DNA of 64,000 nucleotides, taken from contig NC_090796.1 in NCBI RefSeq assembly GCF_040054535.1, positions 8,120,501 through 8,184,500 of the forward strand, in the 5' to 3' direction. The translations under genes and the position numbers were made by a program. Of the stretch, positions 41,501 through 52,000 are shown one piece after another. The DNA comes from Antennarius striatus (Eukaryota; Chordata; Actinopteri; Lophiiformes; Antennariidae). Each line of letters opens with the position of its first letter. Position 1 is the stretch's first letter. The notes under the pieces are model-generated. The model saw nothing but the letters and a program-made list of their open reading frames with translations, made no database searches and was not told the origin of the DNA.

Positions 41501-42981
41501 TCAGGTACAAACAGAGGAATGGACAGACGATGCTCAGAGTGGTCACTGCAGACCGAGATGTTACCAACAACAGGTGAAAATGAAGTTTTTGTTTCACACA
41601 CCCATTCATCACTGCTATGCTGTGCTGGTTGAATGCTTCTGGCCTCCATGTGAGCTTGTGACATGTTAAATAAATGATGGGTTCTCACCCAGAGGACAAG
41701 AACTTATTAGATGTATTATTGTATACCAATATGAGTAAACCTTGAGGCAGCCATGAAAATCAAGGACAGTGCCTGTTGCTGAGATACCAGAGCAGAAATA
41801 ATCACACCATGTAAATCACAAGTCTCATCCATTCCAACATTTACGCAGTAAATAAACCTCTCAAATCTAGAAACTGTGTGAATTTCATGCAATTCATTGT
41901 CTGTGGCTCCAGTTTGTTTGTACCATGATACAATAACAAGATTGAACGCTGAGTAGCACTCTTATTACAAAACTGTTTCCCAACATTTCAGCTCGGCGGC
42001 CCTGTCCTCTCTGTCTCTCGCCATCATTCAGCTCAACTCGTCACAGGCCAGCGCTGCTCTGGCTGTAAGGGGACGCTTCCTCAACGCCAGTAAGGAAGGC
42101 GAGCTGCAGAGGAAGCTGATAGAGAGAGCGATGTGAGTAACAACAGGGATGGAGGAAGCTCTTACTAATATTATTGTGTGGGAAATGTGCAGATGAGAGA
42201 TGAAGATGCTTTAAGTCCTGAATAATTTGAAGTAGCTGATGCTGTGTGGGCAAACATCCACCACAAAGGCAAAAGTCTGGAAGGAAACTGAGATGGTTAA
42301 ATAAAGGAAGTAAAATACTAATAAAAAACTGTAGCACCAAATGCTTTAATTTAGAAGAGAGATATTGATAAGTGAGCTGATGGATATTTAATAGTCTCTC
42401 ATTAAAACTATTCCTTTTCTTAGGTAGACAATTGTGCTTTGAGAAATTGATATTCATTAGAACGTTATTTTACGATTCTTTCAAAATAAATGTTTTAAGT
42501 TTAAGATTGTTTTCTCTTTTTATTACAACTTTATTGTCGGTGGATGTACAGTCTTTCATAAGCCATGTGTCTCTTCTTCTAGAGAACATAATCGCAGTGC
42601 AGAGGACAAAGAGACGTACAAAGACTGGGTTGAAACCATGGAGCCAATATACAACTGCATACTCCACTTCACACGGGTGAATTTTTACAGTATTTGTCAT
42701 TGGTTTCAGTGCAATAAATCCCAAAAATAATACAAGTAAACAATTATCCCTTTTTTTCCAGAGACAATCTGTTGTTTCAGACTCACAGGTACGTTATGTC
42801 ATATCCTGAGAAAACACACTGTTCAGTGACAGAAGGCTTTGCTTGACTTGTGAATCTGAACTTCTTCTCCACCCATCAGTCTCTAACAGACGCTGGTGCG
42901 GCACTTCTCTACACCATGAAACACAGCAACAGGAAGTCCATCTCACGGAAGAATAAATATAAAATCCAGACTACGTCTTGA
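34690..42981 (+). CDS. Proline-rich zinc-ribbon/vWA protein with Sec23/24-like trunk, resembling circularly permutated Ras protein 1 without a Ras domain
   Basis: Exons: 34690-34771, 35446-35694, 36288-36497, 36619-36759, 36834-36914, 37019-37092, 37360-37545, 37627-37668, 38372-38461, 38739-38890, 38977-39058, 39638-39768, 39956-40040, 40156-40262, 40394-40506, 41462-41573, 41992-42132, 42583-42676, 42762-42788, 42880-42981. They total 2301 nt, 766 residues. Residues 1-250 are proline-rich, with PPPPPP and an SH3-ligand-like PPPLPPRP. A ribbon CSQC/CYFC follows (about 256-285). The vWA begins at IFCIDISGSMS and has all MIDAS elements (DxSGSxS, GTTAL threonine, CTDGKA aspartate). After it come a beta-rich segment and a helical C-terminus, the order of Sec23/Sec24. 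No signal peptide or membrane segment. I recall cpRAS proteins with a similar vWA half, but no GxxxxGKS or NKxD is visible. Function unknown; likely cytosolic. Confidence 0.8.
37850..38345. repeat. Repeat-like block with a perfect 20-bp hairpin in an intron of the vWA/Sec23-like gene
   Basis: Contains an exact inverted repeat, GTGAACATTAGCCCATGCTA at 38137-38156 and its complement at 38161-38180, with a 4-base loop CCAT. TTTAAAGG-type motifs flank it at about 38184-38191 and, inverted, around 38329-38338. The block looks like a dispersed non-autonomous element, but its borders and family are uncertain. Confidence 0.5.
38464..38515. repeat. CA microsatellite abutting a splice donor
   Basis: Twenty-six AC units begin immediately after the GT donor of the exon ending at 38461, so the donor reads GTACACAC. 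Length variation would change the sequence right after the 5' splice site. Confidence 0.95.
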
Positions 42982-43643
42982 ATGTAACAAATATGCACTA
43001 AATCGGAATACTCATCAATGCAAACACTGTAAAAGTAGTTGTTATTTGTGTATTTTGAATGAAAATATTGTGAAGAAGTGTCATGAAGTTAGAATTGCAA
43101 AAGTATTGAGAATTTGAGTTAAAGTAAATAAGACTTACCAGACATGAAATACTTGGAATCAACTGTCACTGTGACATTTTATTGAGGAAATTGTTGGAAA
43201 GTTTTCAAATTGTTCCTGTAGATTGCAATTCTTTTAAAATGCATATCTGAGAAATATTTAGATTTTACATTCCCAAAATCTCACAAAGCACCTTTCGATT
43301 CCTGTGGATATATGTACTGTACTTCAGGTTTTGTGTAAAAATATTGAAGTCATTTGGGTTACACTCAGGAAACCCTGATCAGAAGCAAAATTTGACTGTG
43401 GAAATGGAAGAAAATACAATATGATAAATGTTCCTACATAGAAAGAGGTTTTTTTACTACTTCAGTATTTGCTCATTTTCTGTGGAAGCAATTTTGAAAA
43501 AAATATTAAAGACCATGATGAGAAGACAGAGGGATGTACATCCTCCTCCTCACATCATTCATTATTATAATCATACTTTACATGGAAGCCAAAGCATAAA
43601 TGGACTTACTAAATGTTTCTGTGGGCATCCAATGGAACCTTTA

Positions 43644-43649
43644 AATAAA
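43644..43649 (+). promoter_or_regulatory. Poly(A) signal, vWA/Sec23-like gene
   Basis: AATAAA in TTTAAATAAAACTC, about 660 nt after the stop codon. The nearest good candidate downstream of the gene. Confidence 0.5.
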
Positions 43650-43662
43650 ACTCTGAGCAAAC

Positions 43663-43947
43663 ATGTTCTTTGTGAAGTTTTGGGAGGTTCCAAGAAAGCA
43701 CCAAACCAACCACAACATAGAGATTGATGCTGTGCAGGTGGTGGATGACTGCGCTTGTGTCTCTACTGAGGCACACACAGATTTATCTTCTGTTGCCCAG
43801 GCCTCCAGCGCCACGTCAGCTTTTGCCAGAGAGATCTTCTCGGTCATACAGGAAGGAAACAACTCCATGTTCCAAGGGAATGACGAACACATACGTTACA
43901 TGTTGTTTAATGCTGATGTTTCAAGCAACTATCACAAGCTTTGGTGA
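43663..43947 (+). other. Unassigned open frame with coding-like composition
   Basis: A 94-codon open frame whose latter part (from about 43720, after a CAACATAG acceptor-like site) has more even codon usage than the flanks. It includes AFAREIFSVIQEGNNSMFQG and ends HKLW before TGA. I recognise no family, and no start context or downstream donor is convincing. It may be a transposon or retrocopy relic, or chance. Confidence 0.2.
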
Positions 43948-44174
43948 AGATGCTACTCTCCTGCTGATACGTGTGGATATGAAGTCCAGACTGGTGATGG
44001 GCCCAACGAAAAAAAAACACCAAGCAGACACACGGGGAGCCAAACCACAGGAAGAAGTGTCGTAGGAGGTGGCTTCCATCAGTCTGTGCATTCAACAGGA
44101 ATCTCAATTTAGCTGAACAATACTGAAAGTGTATTAACAAAATTGTGACTAATCATTTAGTTTTAAATCATGCT

Positions 44175-44180
44175 TTTATT
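44175..44180 (-). promoter_or_regulatory. znf668: Candidate znf668 poly(A) signal
   Basis: Minus-strand AATAAA, 643 nt beyond the stop codon, in the gap facing the convergent gene. Confidence 0.4.
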
Positions 44181-44822
44181 TCATGAGGGTTAGGATTAAC
44201 CGTAACCCTAAACCCTTCCTCAGTGTTCAAATCTCAAAGAGATCAGGAATTCTGCACAGAACACATAGAAACAAAAACACTCACACTTTATGCATTTACA
44301 TATAATTTATGGGTACAAATAAAATCAATTCCCTTGACTTAATATATTGAAACCCATTTGTTTTCCCTATATAACAATATCATAATATTTGATAATAACA
44401 CACGTGTAATAATTTGATTATATTAAGACACAGTTAAACAGTTACATTTACTCCACCAAATTGTAAAATCAAGAAATTCAATATAAGCTGTTATTAAAAA
44501 AACCTTATAAAAACATGTTAATCTGTCATACATAATTTTAAGGGATATCTTAAAATGATCAGCATAAATGTTTGATAGTAAAGTTATTAAAATGTCATGG
44601 TTCATTTAGTACAGTTTACACGATTATACACAACTTATTTAAAACATCATGACATGAAGCGGGAAGGAGGGAGGAAAGTATGTTGAAATCTTGTCAATGA
44701 GGATTTTATAAAATAAAAATGTTTGTAATACTTATGTCAAACTCAGTCCCACCATCTTAAAAGATTTAAGGCCATGGCTTAAATATTTGTGGACTCCAAA
44801 CTCCAAAACCAGTAAATACGGC

Positions 44823-46784
44823 TTACAGCCCCTCCTCTTTGACCAGGTACTCTGGGAGAGTCTGAAAAGCAGTGACAGGAACCGTCACTGGGACCGTCAG
44901 GGATATGGTGCTGGGTTCAACAGTGGAGGGGGAGACCTCGCTGGGGGGTGGAGGAGAGGGCAGTGGGTCGGTGTGAATAATGTTAATGTCACTCAGCTGG
45001 GTGGCCGGCTGAACATCTGCGTGAGTCCGTAAGTGCTTCCGAAGGTAAGCGGCGAACAGGAAAGCTTTGCCACAGTGGGGGCAGCTGTGAGGTTTACTGG
45101 TGGAGTGGATCTTCTGGTGTTTACGCAGTCCGGATTTGTTGATGAAGCCTTTGCCGCAGCTGCTGCAGACGTGAGGCCTCGGCTTGGGATGCTGCTTCTC
45201 GTGCTCCTGTAACTCTGCCAGCTGGGAAAACTCTGCCTGGCAGGTTTCACAGACATGTGAACCTATCGGTAGGATTTTGGCGACCGTCTGAGAACTGGAG
45301 TCAATGGAGTGAAGATTTTCATGTGCTTGAACTTCATCCCAGCTTCCGAATGTAGCATCACAGTGAGTACAAGAGAACTGAGGTAGAGTTGTGTGGGCAG
45401 GAAAGCCGGAAGCTGATCCGGGATCTTTATCCTCCTGCTGCTGCTGCTCAGAGTGCTCAGCTAGGTGAGTTCTTTCATGTTTGCGCAGGCTTGAGGAGAC
45501 CACAAATGATTTCAGACACTCCTCGCATTTGAACGGCCTCTCTCCAGAGTGTACACGCCGGTGTTTGTTGAGGCTGGAGCGCTCTGCAAACGACTTGTCG
45601 CACTCGGTGCACGAAAAGGGCCTGAGGCCCGTGTGGACCAGCATGTGGCGCCGAAGGTCCCAGGATGCCACGAAGGCCTTGTCACAGCTCTGGCACTTGT
45701 AAGGTCGCTCTCCAGAGTGAACACGTTCATGCACAGCCAGATCCGCCGGCTGTCGGAACCGCTTCGGACACTTATCGCAGGGGTATGGTTTGAAACCCAG
45801 GTGGGCTCGCTGGTGGCGACGGAAGCTGGATGGGTCAGAAAACATCTTGCCACACTGCGGGCAGAGGAAAGGCTTCTCTCCGGAGTGGGTCCGGAGGTGA
45901 GACTGGTAGGAGGACAGCTGGGTGAAGCCCTTGCCGCACTGCTCGCACTGATAGGGTTTGTTCTGGGAGTGGATGCGTTGGTGGCAGGCCAGCGAGGAGG
46001 AGCGGGAGAAGGCTTTTCCACAGTCGGAGCACAGGTATGGTTTTTCTCCAGTGTGGGAGCGCTCATGGTTTTTCAGGTCCTTCAGCTCCGTGTACGTCTT
46101 CCCACACTCATCGCACACATACGGTCGATGGCCCTGATGGTTCCTCCTGTGTTTTCGGAACACAGAGGGGTCGGCAAAACTCTTGCCGCACTCGACGCAG
46201 AAGTACGGTTTCTCTCCTGTGTGAGAGCGCATGTGAACCTTCAGTTTGGACAGGGTGGGGTAGCTCTTAGAGCACTGACGACAAGAGTAAGGGCGCTCTC
46301 CACTGTGCTGCGTCATATGGATCCGTAGGCAGATCGCTTGCATGAAGGCCTTACCACATTCTGTGCATACAAAAGGTTTCTCTCCAGTGTGAGAGCGGCT
46401 GTGGTTGCGTAGCTCTGTGGGGGTCTTGTAAGCCTTGTGACAGTCAGGACACTGGAAAGGGCGCTGGGCTGAGTGGGTGCGCTCATGCTTTGAGAGCTGA
46501 GCCTTACTTGAGAATTTTTTATCACACTGAGAACATGGGTGTTGTTGCTGATGCTCTTTTACATGCACTGAAAGCTTGTGGCTCCGTAAAGCTGGCAGAC
46601 TCCTGAAAACCTCTGTGCAGGCAGCGCATTTGAAGGAAGGCTTGGCTTTTGGAGGCCTGCCTCTGCCTCGTTTTTTAGCAGGCTGATCCTTCATCAACCC
46701 TTCCTCTTGTTGGATTTGTTCATCCTGTGCAGGAGGGGTGTATTGTTCTGCAAGAGGTGGGCTGCCAGGCTGAGGAGAGGCCAT
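44823..46784 (-). CDS. znf668: Zinc finger protein 668
   Basis: A single coding exon of 653 codons plus stop. The N-terminus has an AT-hook-like KKRGRGRPPK (about residues 37-46), then 18 C2H2 fingers: fourteen contiguous, an acidic/glutamine-rich gap (EHSEQQQQEDKD), and four more. Fingers align in order with human ZNF668 as I recall it: KAYKTPTELRNHSRSHTGEK, KSFADPSVFRKHRRNH, KGFTQLSSYQSHLRTHSGEK, KMFSDPSSFRRHQRAH, RQPADLAVHERVH, KAFVASWDLRRH. A nuclear nucleic-acid-binding role is expected; human ZNF668 has been linked to DNA repair and p53 control. The ATG follows an acceptor TTTGTAG (exon begins at 46794), so the 5' UTR is split. Unlike many fish zinc-finger genes it has no KRAB or other N-terminal domain. 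Confidence 0.93.
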   Translation of the reverse strand: MASPQPGSPPLAEQYTPPAQDEQIQQEEGLMKDQPAKKRGRGRPPKAKPSFKCAACTEVFRSLPALRSHKLSVHVKEHQQQHPCSQCDKKFSSKAQLSKHERTHSAQRPFQCPDCHKAYKTPTELRNHSRSHTGEKPFVCTECGKAFMQAICLRIHMTQHSGERPYSCRQCSKSYPTLSKLKVHMRSHTGEKPYFCVECGKSFADPSVFRKHRRNHQGHRPYVCDECGKTYTELKDLKNHERSHTGEKPYLCSDCGKAFSRSSSLACHQRIHSQNKPYQCEQCGKGFTQLSSYQSHLRTHSGEKPFLCPQCGKMFSDPSSFRRHQRAHLGFKPYPCDKCPKRFRQPADLAVHERVHSGERPYKCQSCDKAFVASWDLRRHMLVHTGLRPFSCTECDKSFAERSSLNKHRRVHSGERPFKCEECLKSFVVSSSLRKHERTHLAEHSEQQQQEDKDPGSASGFPAHTTLPQFSCTHCDATFGSWDEVQAHENLHSIDSSSQTVAKILPIGSHVCETCQAEFSQLAELQEHEKQHPKPRPHVCSSCGKGFINKSGLRKHQKIHSTSKPHSCPHCGKAFLFAAYLRKHLRTHADVQPATQLSDINIIHTDPLPSPPPPSEVSPSTVEPSTISLTVPVTVPVTAFQTLPEYLVKEEGL

Positions 46785-46794
46785 TTTTTTTAAT

Positions 46795-47365
46795 CTACAA
46801 AGAGATTATGTATAAAGGATCTTTATAATAATGGAGTTTAAAAATAAATGACAGCATAGTTATATTAGAATGGATGCTTTTCCATCAGAAATCAGGATAA
46901 ATGATGTCACAGATATGAATGAGAAGCGCAGATCATCAATAAATATGAAAATAAAATGTGAGATGACAGCAGAAATATGAGCTGTGCATTAAATCACAAA
47001 ATGGCTGGCATTAGGACCTAAGGGACAATAAGCTAGCGCCGTGATGCCAGAGGAAGTTGGACATGTAGTGACAAAGATCGCCGGGCGCTAATGACAGACA
47101 TGCACCGGACCGGGACCGAGGATCTAGGATCAGGCGTGACTTTGGCGCTGACGACCGGCTACGATAAGTACGCATTCATTCCTGCTCGCTTTTATTTGCT
47201 AGAAATGCACTAACTCAAAATGGCTGGCTTTAGGACCGCCGGCTGCAGCAAATACACTCGACAGGCTATCATCATTACCATACCACTGATTTTAAGGGCT
47301 AGATTTACCAATATGGGCTCCGATGCCTTCTATGTGCATTAAAAAAACAGATCAGACTTTCTTAC
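46795..47365 (-). other. znf668: 5' UTR intron of znf668
   Basis: On the minus strand a donor GTAAGAAAG (47361-47365 on the plus strand read CTTAC) and an acceptor TCTTTGTAG (46795-46796) define a 571-bp intron just upstream of the start codon. The upstream noncoding exon lies right of 47366, its end undefined. Two imperfect 33-bp direct repeats sit inside (46985-47018 and 47205-47237). Confidence 0.55.
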
Positions 47366-48818
47366 CTCAATCAGGACATTAATAGCTGGTCGACCGTGCT
47401 TGGAAAAAGGTTTAGGTGCACGAATGCATTTAGTGGGACTCGATGAATGCTGTTCCCTGGCTCGGGATGGGGGCGGCTCTAGGACCATGATGACGACAAC
47501 GCTTAGCAAGCCAAGTTAGCAACATGCAAAGCGTGTGATCGTAAAAATCCAAATGAAAGACATATAGCTCATGTATGAAAAGCAACACGGTAAAGCATGG
47601 CAGTCCTAACAAGGCTAGTAGACACCATGATGATAACATGCTAACCAAGCGAAAGCGGAAGTATTTGCAGTGCTCAGAAGTCATTGATGTAGCTAGCTGG
47701 AGGATGCTAACGTAGTTAGCCGTCAAGTCGCTTTTATGTGATATAAGATTATAGGAATGCCAGCGGTCGTATAAGTGAAATTAAACTTTTAAATCTTGAA
47801 TTTGTGTGTTTTATGTTTTTGATTTATTAAGGGCAGACCTCACTCACTCGAACTTATTTTCGTTTATTTTCTTGTCCTATGTTTTTTTTTTTTTTTAATT
47901 TGGAGAGGGAAACATTTCTTTGCTGCACATTTCCTGTTTCCTAGCAACAAGAGTGGAAATGGGGATGGGAGGTAGGAAGAGACATCTGTTTAAAAAATGG
48001 GGGTTGCCCTTTATGTATAAGCAACGTTAAAATAATGAATGAAATATATCGTCGGAGGCTTGCATTGAATAATGACTGCCGCAGGTATTTAATTTGAACC
48101 TTTTTGTGACGTTGAGACTCCACGTTGAAAAGAGTTCTTGGTTTTTTGGTGCAATGTTTGTTTAGCTAGTCATGATGGTGCTAGCTGGCTGGTGTCGCGC
48201 TTCTGTTAGCTAACGTTCCAGTCATGCCAAATTTAACCTTTTGTTTAAAAGGCCCGTTTTTTTCTGGTAACTTGATGATGGTGCGTCTTTTCACTTTGTT
48301 CTTATTTATGTTTTCGGATGATGTGGGTATATTTCATGGAAATAAGCACGTAGAGAGAAGCGCTAGTCTAACCGGTTTATTGACCTAGCTAGTTTAGCTT
48401 GCTGTCAGAGATGCGTTGCAGGAATAACATGCGGGCTTCTGCTTCCAGCTACCTGCGTGTTAATCCTGCTCTGTCTGCACTGCATGACCAGGTTCACGTT
48501 CAGTCGAGTGCATTTAATCAAACATACCGGGACCGATTCTCCATGACGGTTTTGGATTGAATCGTAGAACAACAAGTGATGCAGACATTTATCCAAGGTT
48601 CCTTGTTGTCATCGAACTATAAAATGCGTGTTGTACTAGTTTAAGGTGTTGATTGCATGACATTAAAAAAAAGCTCGTCTTTTGAAAAATGGGTTATTTG
48701 TGTAGATAATTTCTTACATTTAGTCATACTTTAACACAAACACTTTTTATTTTTAATGTTTTTTAATTGTTCGTTTTTTTTCAAATCACCTAATTGGCTT
48801 CTCTTCTGCCCTCAACAG
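47366..48818. promoter_or_regulatory. Bidirectional promoter region between znf668 and znf646
   Basis: The two zinc-finger genes diverge from this interval. The left side holds the znf668 noncoding exon. The right side runs to an acceptor CCCTCAACAG ending at 48818, which opens the znf646 exon with 212 nt of leader before its ATG. CpG-containing motifs such as GCTAGCTGGC and GTTAGCTAACG are scattered near 47680-47720 and 48170-48215. Exact start sites and the znf646 noncoding first exon are not resolved. The same head-to-head pair exists in human 16p11.2. Confidence 0.6.
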
Positions 48819-49030
48819 CGCAATTTGCTTGCTAAACTGAAGTTACTCCACTTTTCCTGGACCTGGCCTCACTATCTTCTGCTGTGGTCACCACCTTGGA
48901 CGCACTTTGGATTTTATTGTTAAAAAAACAATATTGTTTGTATGCAGACTGTAAAGGCATCTGATGCATTCCCCGCCTGCATGTTCCTACACTCTGTGTC
49001 TGGTGCGCTTAATTCAATCATTATCCTGTA

Positions 49031-52000
49031 ATGGCACTGCAAGACCCTGGCAGGACAACAGGTTTTCCTTGCAAACAATGCGGCACCGTATGTCCCAACA
49101 TGCCCAGTCTACTCGAGCATATGGACATACACAGTCAGCTTGAAGAAGGACGTAAATTTAAATGTGATGAATGTGGACGTGGTTATAGGCACGCTGGAAG
49201 CCTAGCGAACCACAGAAAGACTCACGAATTAGGTTCTTTTCAGTGTAACATATGTGGTAAAGAGAACTCTAACGCTTTGGCCCTCAAGAGTCATCTCCGG
49301 AGCCACACTTCACAGAAAAAGTACTCCTGTGCAGAATGTGGGAAAAGCTTTCGTCTGGCAACGCAGTTGGCTACACATGAGAGGGTTCATCTCTCAAAAC
49401 GAGTAAAGGAACAGTCATACAGAAAAGCAGAAGCAGACCATCCCATGCATGAGAATGAAAATGACAACGACCAGAATCTCAGTGAGCAGTTAGCAGCTGT
49501 TAAAAATAGCCCAGACCATAACGAGACAAACGTGTCTGGTAATTTACAATCTGAGATCTCTGATGTTGCAGAAAATCGTCCTTTCAGATGTGATTTATGT
49601 GACAAATCATACATACATCATCGGAGCCTGACCAATCATAAAAAGACTCACCAAGTGGGGATGTTTGAGTGTACAGTGTGTTCCAAACCATTCAGTAACA
49701 TGGCTGCTCTCTACAGCCACCAGAGAACTCACAAAGGAAGAAGTGGGACAGAACCCGCCTCAGTGGGGGGTTCGTACACATGCACGCCGCTGGACCAGTT
49801 TCCCACCCAGAGCCAGGACGCCCAAGTAAATTTTTGCCATTTATGTCAGGTTCTATTCCCCAGTGATGAGGAGTTCCAGGAGCACATCCAGATGCATAAC
49901 TCTTCATCTCTGTCATTTAGACTGCAAGATACCTTGTCAGAAAGCCACGATATATCATATGATGATAGTGTTGCCTCGAGTGAGGCACATTTTTATGCAT
50001 CACCAATAAATAATGTTCCCTCCATATTATCAGTAGATAATTATGGAGGTTTTGATCGGCCGCAGGAGCAGATGGAAAGCAGCCGTCATGTGTACTCGGA
50101 TTGCTCCGTTAATCAAGCAACGTCTAGCATCAGCACTCAGGGAGAACCGTCAGTCATGGAAACAAGCATTCTCAATCCTATTCAAACACAGAATGCTAAC
50201 AATGCGGCTGAAATGGAAGAGACTTCAACTGTAGATTCTCATGAGCGTCCCTTCAAGTGTCAGATCTGCGGTAAAAGCTACCGACACTCTGGGAGCCTCA
50301 TCAACCACAAGCAATCACATCAGGTCGGGATTTACCAGTGTTCCATCTGCAGAAAGAGTTATCCTCACTTGGCCGCTCTCAAAAGTCATCTTCGCGTTCA
50401 CAAAGCTCAATCGACTTTTGGCCTCATCCCTGAGGGAGACTGGCTCTCCTCAGAGCCGCTCACTCTGGATAACCAACAGGGCTGCTTTTCCTCTCAAGAA
50501 GAAGAGGAGGAGGAGGATGGTGCTCACAACGTGCTTGGTACGGAGCAGGAGAACAAGACTGACCACAGCAGTGGGGCTCTATACCACGAGAAGTTTAATC
50601 AGGACTTTTCCCAGGACATGACAGTAAATCTACCTCACAATGAACACCCGATGCAGAGGCACATGTGTGCAGACTGCGGTGAGACCTTTGCAGATATTGC
50701 AGGGATCAAAGGTCACTGTTGCCCACTGCTCCAGCAGCAGAATGACATTACCAGCAGTGACTATGACAGGAATGTAAATTTCCAGGACAATAATGTTGAT
50801 CATTCCATTGATAATCCAGGCTGTGATGTGGAGTTTAATGGTCTGAATGACACCCATGAGCAAAATTATTTTGAACATAATTTTCACAATGACATCAGCA
50901 GTAATCGGCTAAATGGTGGAACAGAAGGCGAATGTGCTGAAGAGGAGGACGATGACGGGGATTTGTATCAGTGCTCTATATGTGGAAACAGCTACACCAG
51001 CATGAGGGCCCTCAGGAGCCACCTCCGAGGGCACACGCAGTCCCACAGCACTCCTGTAAGCTCGGGCCCTTCTTCCATGTCCTCTCATGAAGATGCAAAA
51101 GATGACGAGCCAGGAGAGATGATGATCTGTAGCACCTGTGGGGAAAGTTTTGCCAATAGGCAGGACTTGATAAGTCATCAGCTTATACACAAAAATGATC
51201 AGGAGGACTGCATTGATCATCTACAGATCACCAGCCGCAATGTGTCTGAAAGCAAAGAGGAGACGGAGAGCATCATCTGTGGTACCTGTGGCGTCTTCTG
51301 CTCCAGTTACCATCATCTGGAGAATCACTGTTGCACGGATGACAGGAAAGATGAATCAACACGTATCAAAGAGGAAACAAAAGCAAATGACGTTATCCAG
51401 CATGAAGGCACCAGCTGGGTGAAAGGCGCTGTTGATGGTAAATATCGTCTGTATAAGTGTGATCAGTGTGGCCGGTCCTACAGGCATGCTGGATCGCTCC
51501 TCAACCACAAAAAGTCCCACAAAACCGGTGTGTTCAGATGTCTGGTCTGCCAGAAACGCTTCTACAACCTTTTGGCCCTGAAAAATCACCAGAGGTCCCA
51601 CTTTGATGTAAAGAGGTGAGTTCAAGCAGCAATGCATATGATTAAAGTATTTTCCGCACTATAAGACGCACTGAACTATAAGGCGCACCCTCAACGAATA
51701 ACCTACTTTAAAGCTTTTTTATATATAAGGCACACTGGATTATGAGGCTCACTGTTGGTTTTTGAGATCATTGACTGCTTTTAGGTGCGCTTTATAGTGC
51801 GGAAAATACCGTAATGCAGCAGAAATTATTACATTCTTCCCTCATCTTGAAAACTTTTAATGCTTGGTGAAATTTTATGTCTCTCCTCTTTCCTGATGAG
51901 CGAACAAAGAGTTAACCATATGCCTATTCTCCTCCCTTAGGCATACGTGCCATGAGTGTGGGAAAGCCTTCAAAATTCAGAAACAGCTATTGAATCACCT

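Larger units (their letters stand above)
42982..44174. other. 3' UTR of the vWA/Sec23-like gene and convergent gap to znf668
   Basis: The 3' UTR probably ends after AATAAA at 43644-43649. The remaining sequence up to the minus-strand AATAAA (TTTATT at 44175-44180) is the tail-to-tail gap. It includes an unassigned open frame at 43663-43947 listed separately. Confidence 0.5.

Noticed and set aside
45549..46328. 259-codon plus-strand open frame opposite znf668, and a 184-codon alternative minus-strand frame
   Set aside because: Both are shadows of the repetitive, biased zinc-finger coding sequence; neither shows a family motif or own splice context.
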